Of a DNA stretch of 58,700 bases, positions 16,654 to 25,941 are shown one piece after another. The position numbers and the translations under genes were made by a program. The first letter of the stretch is position 1. Every line of letters begins with the position of its first letter. The stretch is taken from contig CAZFBA010000024.1 in NCBI GenBank assembly GCA_964517135.1, positions 1 through 58,700 of the forward strand, read 5' to 3'. This DNA comes from CAZFBA01 sp964517135 (lineage in GTDB: Bacteria > Cyanobacteriota > Vampirovibrionia > JBFMGH01). The notes below the pieces were generated by a model, which saw only the letters and a list, made by a program, of their open reading frames with translations, searched no databases and was not told the origin of the DNA.

Positions 16654-19314
16654 TTAGCCAACGAGTGAAGTAATTAAATCATTAATATTAACTATTTGCG
16701 CATCAAGCTCATTGACACGGCTTCTGGTCTTTTCTTTGACGTCATCCGGTGCTTGTGCCATAAACTGATCATTTTTGAGGCGGCCTTCAAGAGAATTCTT
16801 CTCTTTTTGAAGTTTTTCAAGTTTCTTTTTCTGTCTTTTGATTTCCTGGTCTATGTCTATTAGCCCGCCAAGAGGCACAATGACTTTGCTTACACCAACA
16901 ACGGCACTGGCAGATTGAGCCGGTATTTCTTCTGATAGATCGGCCTTAATTTCAACACTTTTTGCTTTTGCCAGTATTTCAATATACTTTTTAGCTGCCT
17001 GAAAAGCTGTTTTCTCAAGGGGATCATAGCTCTCTATAATAATATCTACCCCGGTTGTAAAAGGTATATTCAGGGATTGTCTTATATTTCTTACAGATGA
17101 TATGAGGTTTGATACCAGATCCATCTGTGTATCGATTGTGCTATCAATCTTTGAATCATCAGGCAGTGGCAATCTTTCAATCATCAGTGCTATAGAAGAT
17201 TTTTCCTGGGGTATTAACTGCCATATTTGTTCAGTAATATGAGGCATTATAGGATGCAAAGCTTTAAGAGTGCCATCCAGTATGTGTCTTAATACACGCT
17301 GAGTATTGGCTTTTTGTGCCGGGTCATTGAGTTGTGTTTTTGCAATTTCGATGTACCAGTCACAGTATACATTCCAGATAAATTCATACAGTATGGAAGC
17401 GTATTCACCAAGGTGGAAGGTTTCAACAGCTTCGTGTGCATTTTTGAGCATACGGTTATACTGACTGATGATCCAGCTATCAGCTATAGTCAGGTTTGTT
17501 TCGTCTACAGGATTATTGTCAACGTCTTCAAGATTGATCAATACGAATCTTGAAGCATTCCAGAGTTTATTGGCAAAATTGCGGCCAAATTCAACTCTTT
17601 CATCAGAGAGTTTAATATCCTGCCCGCCATATGTATTAAGACTTGTCAGAGTAAACCTGAGTGCATCTGAGCCATATTTTTCTATGAGCAGTCTGGGATC
17701 GATAACATTGCCGGTAGATTTGCTCATTTTGCGGCCCTGTTCATCTCTTATGAGGCCGTGAATATAAACGTATTTAAACGGGCACTGATCGGTAAATTCA
17801 TACCCCATAACGACCATTCTTGCTACCCAGAAAAAGATTATATCAAAGGAAGTTACCAGAACAGAAGTCGGGTAGAACTTTTTAAAGTCAGGGCTTTCGG
17901 TATCAGGCCAGCCCATAGTGGAAAAAGGCCATAAGGCTGATGAAAACCAGGTATCCAGGACATCAGTATCTTGCTCAAAGCTGTTACAGTTGCATTTAGT
18001 ACATTTTGACGGTCTTTCGACAGCTACAATCATCTCACCGCATTCAAGGCAATAATAAGCAGGTATCTGATGGCCCCACCATATCTGGCGACTGATGCAC
18101 CAGTCTCTGATATTGGTCATCCAATCGAGGTATAGTTTGGTCCAGCGTTCGGGTATAAAGTTCAGTTCGCCATTTTCAACTGCGTTGATAGGTCTTTCAG
18201 CCAGAGGTTTCATTTTAACAAACCACTGTTCAGACAGATACGGTTCCACAACTGTATTGCATCGCTGACAATGCCCTACATTGTGCTTATAGGGCCGTTC
18301 TCTAATCAGCAGGCCATGATATCTCAGCATACCAACGGTTTTATCTCTTGCAGTATATCTGTCATCGCCTCTTACTTCTGAATGTACTCTTTCGTCATTA
18401 ACCAGGTTGCCGTTTTTATCCATAATCCATACAGGAGAAAGATTGTGGCGAAGGCCAATTTCAAAGTCATTAGGGTCGTGGGCCGGAGTTATTTTAAGTG
18501 CGCCGGTTCCGAAGTCCATTTCAACGCATTCATCAGCAATAATAGGTATTGAGCGTCTTACCAGAGGTAAAACAACCCTTTTGCCAATTAGATGTTTGTA
18601 TCTAGGGTCTTCAGGGTGTACAGCCACAGCTACATCGCCAAAAAGTGTTTCAGGTCGTGTAGTAGCAATAATAATAGCACCAATCTCATTTTCCAGAGAA
18701 TAGCTTATTTCCCATAATTTGCCGTCTTCTTCCTGATAGGTAGTTTCTATATCGCTGATAGCGCTGGTACATCTGGGGCACCAGTTAACTATATACTGGC
18801 CTTTATAAATTAGGCCTTTCTCATAAAGTCTTACAAAGACTTCTTTGACAGCCTTTGAACAGCCTTCATCCAGGGTAAAGCGCTGTCTTGAGAGGTCAAA
18901 AGATACGCCAAGTTGTTTAAACTGATCAAGAATATCTGATCTTCTAGCATTAGCCCATTCCCAAACTTTTTCAAGAAATTTTTCTCTGCCGAGATCATAG
19001 CGTGAGATACCTTCTTCACGGAGGTTTTTCTCGACAACATTCTGTGTAGCTATTCCGGCATGGTCTGTGCCAGGAAGCCATAGGGTGGCTTTACCCATCA
19101 TGCGGTGATATCTGATAAGAATATCTTGAAGTGTATTGTCGAGAGCATGACCTATATGTAAAATACCTGTAACATTAGGGGGAGGAATTACAATTGAAAA
19201 TGATTCAGCCGGGTTGTTTACATCGGCGTTAAAACAATTGTTAGCTTCCCAGAAGTCATAGATTTTTTTCTCTGTAGCCTGCGGGTCATAGACAGATGGT
19301 AGATTTTGCATCAT
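16654..19314 (-). CDS. valS: Valyl-tRNA synthetase
   Basis: This 886-residue class Ia synthetase charges tRNA-Val. It has the HIGH motif in PPPNVTGILHIGHAL (~44-58), zinc-ribbon cysteines (NWCPRC, CLECG, CTKCNC), a long CP1 editing domain, GRKMSKSTGNV (~525), the anticodon-binding helical domain, and a C-terminal coiled-coil arm (~815-880, Lys/Glu-rich) that binds the tRNA elbow. Length and domain order are normal. AGAGGT is 6 bases before the ATG, and a second ATG follows immediately. It is probably transcribed together with folC. I saw no T-box in the 275-base upstream gap. Confidence 0.97.
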   Translation of the reverse strand: MMQNLPSVYDPQATEKKIYDFWEANNCFNADVNNPAESFSIVIPPPNVTGILHIGHALDNTLQDILIRYHRMMGKATLWLPGTDHAGIATQNVVEKNLREEGISRYDLGREKFLEKVWEWANARRSDILDQFKQLGVSFDLSRQRFTLDEGCSKAVKEVFVRLYEKGLIYKGQYIVNWCPRCTSAISDIETTYQEEDGKLWEISYSLENEIGAIIIATTRPETLFGDVAVAVHPEDPRYKHLIGKRVVLPLVRRSIPIIADECVEMDFGTGALKITPAHDPNDFEIGLRHNLSPVWIMDKNGNLVNDERVHSEVRGDDRYTARDKTVGMLRYHGLLIRERPYKHNVGHCQRCNTVVEPYLSEQWFVKMKPLAERPINAVENGELNFIPERWTKLYLDWMTNIRDWCISRQIWWGHQIPAYYCLECGEMIVAVERPSKCTKCNCNSFEQDTDVLDTWFSSALWPFSTMGWPDTESPDFKKFYPTSVLVTSFDIIFFWVARMVVMGYEFTDQCPFKYVYIHGLIRDEQGRKMSKSTGNVIDPRLLIEKYGSDALRFTLTSLNTYGGQDIKLSDERVEFGRNFANKLWNASRFVLINLEDVDNNPVDETNLTIADSWIISQYNRMLKNAHEAVETFHLGEYASILYEFIWNVYCDWYIEIAKTQLNDPAQKANTQRVLRHILDGTLKALHPIMPHITEQIWQLIPQEKSSIALMIERLPLPDDSKIDSTIDTQMDLVSNLISSVRNIRQSLNIPFTTGVDIIIESYDPLEKTAFQAAKKYIEILAKAKSVEIKADLSEEIPAQSASAVVGVSKVIVPLGGLIDIDQEIKRQKKKLEKLQKEKNSLEGRLKNDQFMAQAPDDVKEKTRSRVNELDAQIVNINDLITSLVG

Positions 19315-19589
19315 TATACCTCTTAAATATTGTCTGGTTGCAGTGTTTTCAGAATTTAAACGAAGTAAACGTTATTAAATATTAAGTTTGAAAACAACCT
19401 GATTATCCAAAAATATAACACAAATAATCAAGTTTTATTACTTTCTTGCTCTCATTAGAAAACTACCTTATGATAGTAAACATATAGCATACCTACTGTA
19501 AATGAAGATCAACAAATAATTTAAGGTATATAAATATTTAGATATGTAAATACATTATATACGTTTTTTTTGAAGGAGATAAATACGAG

Positions 19590-20168
19590 GTGAATGAAAA
19601 AGTGGGAGCACAATTAAATTACAAACCAAAACCCGATGAAACCAATGTCGTTGATATCGATGATTTATGGGTAAAATCACCGGATAACTATTCTTCAACG
19701 CCAGGTGTTTATACACGTCAGGCACAGGATCACGAAATCGATATGCTCTGGGCAAACCTGAAAGATAGCCACAAGCCCCCAACACACCCGGTAGTGTATG
19801 CAGGTATAGGGTTTCTGGCAGGTATCATTGTTACTTTTATAGTTGCAACAATACTTTTCTGGGGTACTGGAAACAGCACTGAAACGGCCATGGATATCAG
19901 AAACGTTGAACAGCCAGTAGTAGAAGAAACCCAGAATTCAATAAAAGTTCCGGCAGAAAGCAATCTTGGCAGCCAATATGTTAATAAAGAATACAAAGAC
20001 CTTTCAACATACACCATTCAGCAGGGTGATACACTTGGCAGTATAGCTGAGCGTTTTTATAAATCTTCCTCACCAGAATATGTGCAGCTTATTCAGAGAG
20101 CCAATAATCTTAAATCAGCACATAGTATTACAGCAGGTAATAAATTGTTAATACCTGTGAAACAATAA
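19590..20168 (+). CDS. Single-pass membrane protein with C-terminal LysM domain
   Basis: This 192-residue protein has a cytoplasmic N-terminus of about 67 residues, one transmembrane helix (68-91), a linker, and a LysM domain at 141-189 (YTIQQGDTLGSIAERFYK ... RANNL ... ITAGNKLLIP). LysM binds peptidoglycan GlcNAc, so the protein should tether the inner membrane to the wall or sense the wall from the cytoplasm. The start is GTG at 19590, supported by AAGGAGAT about 9 bases upstream; no in-frame ATG is nearby. The hup gene follows 199 bases later under its own promoter. Confidence 0.88.
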   Translation: MNEKVGAQLNYKPKPDETNVVDIDDLWVKSPDNYSSTPGVYTRQAQDHEIDMLWANLKDSHKPPTHPVVYAGIGFLAGIIVTFIVATILFWGTGNSTETAMDIRNVEQPVVEETQNSIKVPAESNLGSQYVNKEYKDLSTYTIQQGDTLGSIAERFYKSSSPEYVQLIQRANNLKSAHSITAGNKLLIPVKQ

Positions 20169-20298
20169 GGGAATGTAAACATCTGGCAGGAACAAACCTG
20201 TTCTCTTTCAACAGGTAATAGCAAATATTTGCCAAGTTTTTAGGAAGCAAAATCAATTTTATAGAAATTATTCTGTTAAAATTTTTCCTAAAAAGGTA

Positions 20299-20328
20299 TT
20301 GACTATTTCATACAATCCTTAGTATAAT
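20299..20328 (+). promoter_or_regulatory. Sigma-70-type promoter of hup
   Basis: TTGACT (20299-20304), an 18-base spacer and a perfect TATAAT (20323-20328) lie about 40 bases upstream of the HU start codon. This is the clearest housekeeping promoter in the window. Confidence 0.8.
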
Positions 20329-20367
20329 CATCCCTGTGAATGAGCAAGTTAAAGGAAGGAATATTCT

Positions 20368-20646
20368 ATGAACAAAGAAGAATTAGTACAAGAAGTCGCA
20401 AAGAAAACAAAAACCACACAGAAAGAAGCTGCTGAAATTATTACAACCACTATTGATGTAATATCTAAAACAGTTTCAAAAGGTAAAAAAGTCACCCTAG
20501 TAGGATTTGGAACATTTGAAGCACGCAAACGTGCAGCAAGAACAGGCAGAAACCCTCAAACCGGTAAAGAAATTCAAATACCGGCCAAGAGAGTTCCAGT
20601 TTTCTCTGCTGGTAAAAAATTCAGAGAATTAGTCAACAAAAGCTAA
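20368..20646 (+). CDS. hup: HU-family DNA-binding protein
   Basis: This 92-residue histone-like protein has the full HU/IHF fold: an N-terminal helical pair (MNKEELVQEVAKKTKTTQKEAA), the core VTLVGFGTFEARKRAARTGR, the DNA-binding arm signature GRNPQTGKEIQIPA and the C-terminal VPVFSAGKKFRELV. It bends and compacts DNA. The start has AAGGAAGGA upstream and a strong promoter lies close by. A strong hairpin follows the gene. Confidence 0.97.
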   Translation: MNKEELVQEVAKKTKTTQKEAAEIITTTIDVISKTVSKGKKVTLVGFGTFEARKRAARTGRNPQTGKEIQIPAKRVPVFSAGKKFRELVNKS

Positions 20647-20671
20647 GACTTTTACCAGAGTAACGAACTTA

Positions 20672-20704
20672 CAGAAGGAGCGGTTGGTTAGATCGCTCCT
20701 TCTG
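20672..20704 (+). terminator. Strong hairpin after hup, probable terminator or attenuator
   Basis: CAGAAGGAGCG (20672-20682) pairs perfectly with CGCTCCTTCTG (20694-20704) around an 11-base loop. Only a short T stretch follows (GAGGTTT), so it may only partly terminate and let the cyclase-family gene 20 bases downstream be read. Confidence 0.6.
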
Positions 20705-20724
20705 AGGTTTAAAGGAGTTAAAAT

Positions 20725-21366
20725 ATGTCTAAAATATATGATATAACAATAGAAATGCACAAAACCATGCCTGCTTTTCCCGGTGATGAAGCAGTATTTC
20801 AGATGCAAGAACTTATGAATGTCAACAAAGGCGATATATACTCCATTAAAAAACTTTCTATGCTCACACACACAGGTACTCATATTGATGCCCCCAGTCA
20901 TTTTATACCTAACAGCAAAGATCTTAACGATTTTCATATTTCAACTTTTAAAGCCCCTGCAAAAGTTATAGAAATCAATGACAGAGAAAAGATTACAGCA
21001 GAGGAGCTAGAAAATGTAAATATCAAAAATAATACATATGTATTATTTAAAACACATAATTCATATCGCTGGAAAACAACCCCCCACTTCATCAAAGATT
21101 ATACCTACCTGACTCCTGAGGCTGCCTTAATACTGGCACATAAAGGTATAAGAGGGGTCGGCATAGATTATTTGAGTATTGACCGCTACGATGAAACAGG
21201 AAGTGCAGAAGCTCATCTTATCCTGCTTAAAAATGATATTCTCATTATAGAAGGTCTTGATCTTTCTGAAGTGCCACAAGGAGATTATATGCTTACCTGT
21301 CTGCCTTTAAAGATTTCTGGTATTGATGGATCACCTGTAAGAGCCATTCTTGAAGAAATTAATTAA
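20725..21366 (+). CDS. Cyclase-family metal-dependent hydrolase (kynurenine formamidase-like)
   Basis: This 213-residue protein belongs to the cyclase/KynB family. The metal site H-x-G-T-H-x-D-A-P-x-H is intact (H49, H53, D55, H59 in HTGTHIDAPSHF), and the conserved GVGIDYLSIDRYD and HLILLKNDILIIEGLDLSEV blocks follow. Members hydrolyse N-formylkynurenine, isatin or other amides and cyclic compounds. Without tryptophan-catabolism neighbours the substrate cannot be named. AAAGGAG precedes the ATG. The position right after hup and its hairpin suggests readthrough or a separate weak promoter. Confidence 0.88.
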   Translation: MSKIYDITIEMHKTMPAFPGDEAVFQMQELMNVNKGDIYSIKKLSMLTHTGTHIDAPSHFIPNSKDLNDFHISTFKAPAKVIEINDREKITAEELENVNIKNNTYVLFKTHNSYRWKTTPHFIKDYTYLTPEAALILAHKGIRGVGIDYLSIDRYDETGSAEAHLILLKNDILIIEGLDLSEVPQGDYMLTCLPLKISGIDGSPVRAILEEIN

Positions 21367-21555
21367 GCTCATAGAACATAATGATTGATTTGTTGTTTTT
21401 CTTTTGTATACCCTTTCACTGGTATCAGGTAAAAGATTTTATTTAGATGTATAAAACCTGTCATAATATCTGTTTTGGATTAGAAAATTTTACAGGAAGT
21501 TAAATTAAAGAAACTAGCAAAAATTATTAACCAGGGTTCAGCGAAGAGATAGGTC

Positions 21556-21595
21556 GGGTATGGTTTTTGGGCCTTCGTGCCCAAAAACCATACCC
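21556..21595 (+). other. Intergenic hairpin 3 (17-bp perfect stem)
   Basis: GGGTATGGTTTTTGGGC (21556-21572) pairs exactly with 21579-21595 around a 6-base CTTCGT loop. No T-run follows. It lies in the 351-base gap between the hydrolase and the permease, ending 123 bases before the permease. I see nothing else definite in this gap. Confidence 0.75.
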
Positions 21596-21717
21596 TCAGA
21601 AAAAATTTAAACTGACTGTAATAATACCCTTTAATGAAATATATTCCACAAATGAGTGATAAACACTACTAAAAAAATCTGTTATGCTAATATAGAGCAA
21701 TAAATCAGGAGATTATA

Positions 21718-22809
21718 TTGATTATAGATTATTTACAGATGATTTTTATTGAAATATGGAATGTTTTATGTGAAATGTCTCCTTATCTTCTGTTTGGGTT
21801 TTTAATAGCCGGCATTTTATCTGTTTTAATCTCACGCCAGCTGGTAGAAAAGCACCTGGGCGAAAAAGGTATAACTTCTGTTGTAAAGGCTTCTCTTATT
21901 GGTATTCCTCTACCTCTATGTTCCTGTAGCGTAATACCTGTAGCAACTTCTTTAAAAAAAAGCGGTGCCAGTAATAGTGCGACATCATCGTTTTTGATAT
22001 CAACACCTCAAACGGGCATTGACAGTATTTTTGTAACCTATGCTTTGCTGGGGCCAGTATTTGCAATATTTAAACCAGTAGCAGCCTTCCTGAGCGGAAT
22101 ATTAGGAGGGGTGCTGGTGAGTGCTTTTGCCCGTGAAAAAGACTTTAAACAGTTATCTAATAACTGCCCGGAATGTAAAGAAAAATGCAGTGTGCCGGAA
22201 AAAAGTAAAAACAAAATTAAAGATGCCTTTTATCACGGTTTTGTTACGCTTCCGGCAGACATTGCAAAGCCTCTCATCATAGGACTCCTTATAGCTGGCA
22301 TTATGTCAGCTCTTCTGCCAGATAACTTTTTTGCTGATACTATTGGTACAGGGTTTGTAGCAATGCTTGTGGTTTTATTGTTCAGCATCCCTTTTTATGT
22401 TTGTGCGACAGCCTCAGTGCCTGTAGCAGCAGCACTTATAGCAACCGGTATATCACCCGGGGCAGCTCTTGTATTTCTTATGGCAGGGCCCGCAACCAAT
22501 GCCGCTACTATTACAACCATATGGAAAATTATGGGTAGAACTACAGCTGCTATATATCTTATAGTTACAGCATTAACAGCTATAGTATCAGGCATTTTGC
22601 TGGATAAATTTTTCCATATAAGTAAAGAAGCTACTCTAAAAGCCTCTCATTTTCACGGGCCAAATTCTTTTGAGATTTTATGCTCCATTCTGCTTATTAT
22701 TGTGTTTGCTTATACTTTTATAATGCCATGGATTCAGAAAAGAAAGCAAAAAACACACGAGAAAACCTCAAGCTGTTGCAGCTCACACAATAATACTAAT
22801 CATAAATGA
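21718..22809 (+). CDS. SO_0444-family permease (predicted metal efflux)
   Basis: This 363-residue polytopic protein with about eight helices belongs to the ArsP_1/DUF318 permease superfamily. It carries the diagnostic GIPLPLCSCSVIPVATSLKK and SFLISTPQTGIDSI near residues 60-105 and a second-half repeat, IPFYVCATASVPVAAALIAT ... GPATNAATI. The central cytoplasmic loop has a C-P-E-C-K-E-K-C cluster, and the C-terminus ends in SSCCSSHNNTNH; both look like soft-metal-binding sites. SO_0444-type members have been linked to Cu/Zn or related metal export; the substrate here is inferred. The start is TTG at 21718, fixed by CAGGAG 7 bases upstream. Confidence 0.88.
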   Translation: MIIDYLQMIFIEIWNVLCEMSPYLLFGFLIAGILSVLISRQLVEKHLGEKGITSVVKASLIGIPLPLCSCSVIPVATSLKKSGASNSATSSFLISTPQTGIDSIFVTYALLGPVFAIFKPVAAFLSGILGGVLVSAFAREKDFKQLSNNCPECKEKCSVPEKSKNKIKDAFYHGFVTLPADIAKPLIIGLLIAGIMSALLPDNFFADTIGTGFVAMLVVLLFSIPFYVCATASVPVAAALIATGISPGAALVFLMAGPATNAATITTIWKIMGRTTAAIYLIVTALTAIVSGILLDKFFHISKEATLKASHFHGPNSFEILCSILLIIVFAYTFIMPWIQKRKQKTHEKTSSCCSSHNNTNHK

Positions 22810-22848
22810 TAGCTATTTCAATTTATATATGTCTTTAAACAGTATTTA

Positions 22849-23937
22849 TCAGGCTACTTTATTTTCCATTGGCTTGAATTGGGGTATATTCAGACCTCCA
22901 TTGAGTGCCATTAAGCCCTGTTGAGCCTTTGGATCTCCGCCGGTTTGCATTTTAGCCTGATTTTTATCGCCCTGCTGGGCTTTTTCCAATCCTTTTTGTG
23001 CATAAGCAATCAGGTCAAGCAACTTTTGAATTCTTGGGTTTTCTTTAGCTTTTTCCATAGCCTGCTTAATAACACCGGACTGATCATTCTGAACAAGAGT
23101 ATTTAAAGCGCTGTTTTGCTGTGCCTCATTCAATGCTCCGGGCTGCTTCAGATGATTGGGGTTAGCAGGATCAATAATAGCATTTTGCTGGTCTTTAGGC
23201 TGTCCACCACCGTTCAGTTCTCTTTGAAGTTGTTCTGTACCCATTGAAATGGCCTGACTGAATTTTTGTATTGCAGACTGATTATCGCCCTGTTGAAGAT
23301 CCTGATAGGCTTCCTGGATCAGTTTTGATATTTGAGAAATTATATCAGGTTCATGAGGTGTATTACAATTGGCACCCTGATGAGGGGCATCAACATTTTC
23401 AGGAGGCGGTAATTCATCATTGGCTTCATCAATAGCTTCCTGTGCCTGCTGAATTTCTTCGGCTCCAGGAACTTTCATTTTATCCTGACCGGCTTTCATG
23501 CCAGAATCTTCAACTTTTAACTGCATTATAGCATCAAGATCTTCAGGGTTATTAGGATCCAGACCATTTTGCCTGGCCAGTTCTGCTAGTGCCGGGTTTT
23601 TTTCTAACAAAGCTTTTGTAGTAGCCTGCAATTCAGTTTGTTCTGCTTCGGATAATTCTCCGTCGCCGTCTTTATCTGCTAATGCCCGGGCATAGTTACC
23701 GACTTTATCACCGGCTTTTATATCTATTTCACCATTTTGAACCTGGCTTTGAATCTCTTTTTCTCGCTCAGAAAGCTGCTTTGACTTCATATCATGATTA
23801 TTTGCTTCTGTTTTAGTAGCTTCAGGCTTGTTTGTAGCATTTGTTGTATTTGTATTATTTGCTTTTTTGTTGTTTTCTCCACTGGAATTTTTTTGCACTC
23901 TGGTTTTAGGCGCTGTACTTGATTTTACTTCAGCCAT
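22849..23937 (-). CDS. Gln/Asn-rich protein with EF-hand, unknown function
   Basis: This 362-residue hydrophilic protein has no signal peptide. Residues 1-58 are a disordered Asn/Thr/Lys-rich leader. An EF-hand/dockerin-type calcium loop sits at 88-99 (DKDGDGELSEAE), and an acidic Glu/Gln-rich part follows. At about 210-245 there is one TPR-like helical pair (LQQGDNQSAIQKFSQAI), then a Gln-rich tail. GAGGGAG precedes the ATG. The EF-hand is the only recognisable domain. The Asn-rich leader resembles that of the unknown protein at 27162-28238. The function is unknown; a secreted or regulatory calcium-responsive protein is possible. Confidence 0.8.
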   Translation of the reverse strand: MAEVKSSTAPKTRVQKNSSGENNKKANNTNTTNATNKPEATKTEANNHDMKSKQLSEREKEIQSQVQNGEIDIKAGDKVGNYARALADKDGDGELSEAEQTELQATTKALLEKNPALAELARQNGLDPNNPEDLDAIMQLKVEDSGMKAGQDKMKVPGAEEIQQAQEAIDEANDELPPPENVDAPHQGANCNTPHEPDIISQISKLIQEAYQDLQQGDNQSAIQKFSQAISMGTEQLQRELNGGGQPKDQQNAIIDPANPNHLKQPGALNEAQQNSALNTLVQNDQSGVIKQAMEKAKENPRIQKLLDLIAYAQKGLEKAQQGDKNQAKMQTGGDPKAQQGLMALNGGLNIPQFKPMENKVA

Positions 23938-24437
23938 TTTCGACTCCCTCTAAATAAATCCCATCCCATAACAAGAATCCTCTCTAAGAAAATAAAAACA
24001 ATCAATGGTGCATGATTGCCCGTACTGACTAAAAAGGTAAAAGAGCTTTATAGCAAGCCTAAGGATCTAATATATACCCTTAAATACAATAATTAAGAGC
24101 GTTAGATAGCTATATAGGCGCAAAACACCCTGTATAAAAGAATAAACATAATGTGTCTTGATTAGCTTATTAATTTTTCTAAATACGTTTGTATTTAAAA
24201 TAGATAAAAAATATATAACGCATATCTATTTTGCAAATATTAAAAATGTAAATTTTTATGAATAATCTCTTATTGCAATCAAAATGCAACTTTTGCAGGG
24301 TAACCAGATTTTACAATTAAACTAACAGGTCAATACAGTTTCTCATCTGGCGAAAAAGTCAGGAGGCCTAGTTCCATCTTATAAAGATGCCAAAATCTTT
24401 GTCGCAGTGGGCTGAAATCTTATACTAAAAGCGTGAA
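23938..24437. other. 500-base intergenic region
   Basis: It lies between two minus-strand genes and should contain the promoter of the EF-hand protein. 24345-24420 is less AT-rich than its surroundings and contains small complementary stretches (ATCTT...AAGAT), but it fits no riboswitch or RNA family I can recall. Nothing else was identified. Confidence 0.4.
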
Positions 24438-25451
24438 TTATTTAATATTAACCTTTTCTGATATTGCTTCAAGCATTTCACTTTTAAGGTTATTAAAAAT
24501 TTCTGCAACGCTCAATATATCGTTGTATTTGCCAATGTTTTCGCCACTAAAAAACAGGCCATTTTCATAATCACCATTTCTTGACCTGTTCAAAGCATTT
24601 ATAATACAAAATTCATGGGTACAATGCTTGAGGCATTTTTCACAAACGGCAGGTCTTTCAACAGTTTTATTTAAAATTTTCTCTGAAAAAGGTGTCTTTA
24701 TTGCTCTTGCTGGCAGGCTGACAGGTGAGTTTATAAGTATAATATCATCTTCAGTAGCATTCAGCAAAACATTCTTAAACGTATCACTGACGCTACACTC
24801 GTGTGTTAGAACAAACCTTGTTGCCATCTGAACACCTGAAGCACCAAGTCTTAACATTTCAACAATATCGTGCCCGTTAGTAACCCCTCCGGCTGCAATT
24901 AGTGGTATTTCATCATATTCAACAAGAGGAGATTCTACTTCGTCAATAGCAGCCTTAATTTCAGGAATCAATTCTCTGATAGTTTTGTTGGTGCCAAGAT
25001 GGCCACCGGCTTCACCACTTTCAACAATAATAGCTGTTGCTCCGAGTTTTTTAGATAATATTGCTAACCTTGGCGAACTAACAATAGGAATATAATTAAT
25101 ATTACTATCCTGGCAGGTTTTAAAAATACTGCGACAAAAGCCTGCACCACTTATGATAACATCAACTCGTTCTTCAATACAAACATTCACAAGCGTATTA
25201 AACTCTGAAGCTGCATACATAATGTTTACGCCTAGAAGACCATTAGGGTTGGTGATGTTTTTTCTTGCTGTTCTTATCTCATTGCGAAGCTCATCTGTCT
25301 CCATGCCGCTACCAGCAATAACTCCAACACCACCGCAGTTTGCAACGCTTGAAGCTAGAGAATGTGTTGAAACCCTTATTGCCATACCTCCTTGGATCAC
25401 AGGGACTTCAGCTTTCAGGTTTCCTATTTTTAGCTCAGGAATCTTCACCAA
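24438..25451 (-). CDS. NPD-family flavin enzyme (nitronate monooxygenase / FabK-like)
   Basis: This 337-residue TIM-barrel FMN protein is of the nitropropane dioxygenase family. The N-terminal VPVIQGGMAIRVS, GGVGVIAGSGM, GVNIMYA, the ESGEAGGHLG flavin loop and PLIAAGGVTNGHDIVEMLRLGASGVQMATRF are all present. A C-terminal extension carries the cluster C-E-K-C-L-K-H-C-x4-C. Such Cys-bearing members are common in anaerobes but their substrates are unsettled: nitronate oxidation, FabK enoyl-ACP reduction, or other. The open frame begins at TTG 25451 with GTG 25448 next; TAGGT upstream could serve either. It is monocistronic as far as can be seen. Confidence 0.85.
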   Translation of the reverse strand: MVKIPELKIGNLKAEVPVIQGGMAIRVSTHSLASSVANCGGVGVIAGSGMETDELRNEIRTARKNITNPNGLLGVNIMYAASEFNTLVNVCIEERVDVIISGAGFCRSIFKTCQDSNINYIPIVSSPRLAILSKKLGATAIIVESGEAGGHLGTNKTIRELIPEIKAAIDEVESPLVEYDEIPLIAAGGVTNGHDIVEMLRLGASGVQMATRFVLTHECSVSDTFKNVLLNATEDDIILINSPVSLPARAIKTPFSEKILNKTVERPAVCEKCLKHCTHEFCIINALNRSRNGDYENGLFFSGENIGKYNDILSVAEIFNNLKSEMLEAISEKVNIK

Positions 25452-25941
25452 ATCAAATACCTATGTTCAAGATGAAAATTTCAGTTTTTCTTTTTAACTG
25501 ATCTTTTTATAGTTTAATGGTAGCACAATATCAATGTAAAATTAGCATCCGTATATTTAATTATTCAAAAAAGAGACTATTTGTAAATGAATGTCTAATC
25601 AGATATTAATTTTATTTTCAGTTTTCAGGATATAATTATACCTGAAAAGATACTATTTTTTAGTTAAAGAGCTTTTAAAATTTACAAAAGACTTATAATT
25701 AAAGACATCTGCAAATATTATCTTATGTGTATTAATAATATCAGGCCTTTGAAAAAAAAATTTACATATGAAATAGTTTTAAGAAAATTTTACTTAACAA
25801 CTGAATGCTCTTTATTCACAAACATTTCTCTGTTGTGTAAGAAATTTTACCTTAAATAACCTACCTTTAGGTGCTTTTAAACTATAATTAATTTAGTATA
25901 AAAACAGAAAATCAATACATATGTATTAATTCAAAACATTC
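25452..25941. other. 490-base divergent intergenic region
   Basis: It separates the divergent NPD gene and the EFR1 gene, so it should hold both promoters. There is an imperfect inverted repeat with arms near 25783-25800 and 25834-25852 (AAAATTTTAC-type ends). A TATAAT at 25883-25888 has no clear -35. Nothing else was recognised. Confidence 0.4.

Noticed and set aside
24340..24425. Possible riboswitch or structured RNA
   Set aside because: Compared from memory with c-di-GMP, TPP, cobalamin, SAM and glutamine riboswitches with no match; it is also more than 400 bases from the only gene it could control.
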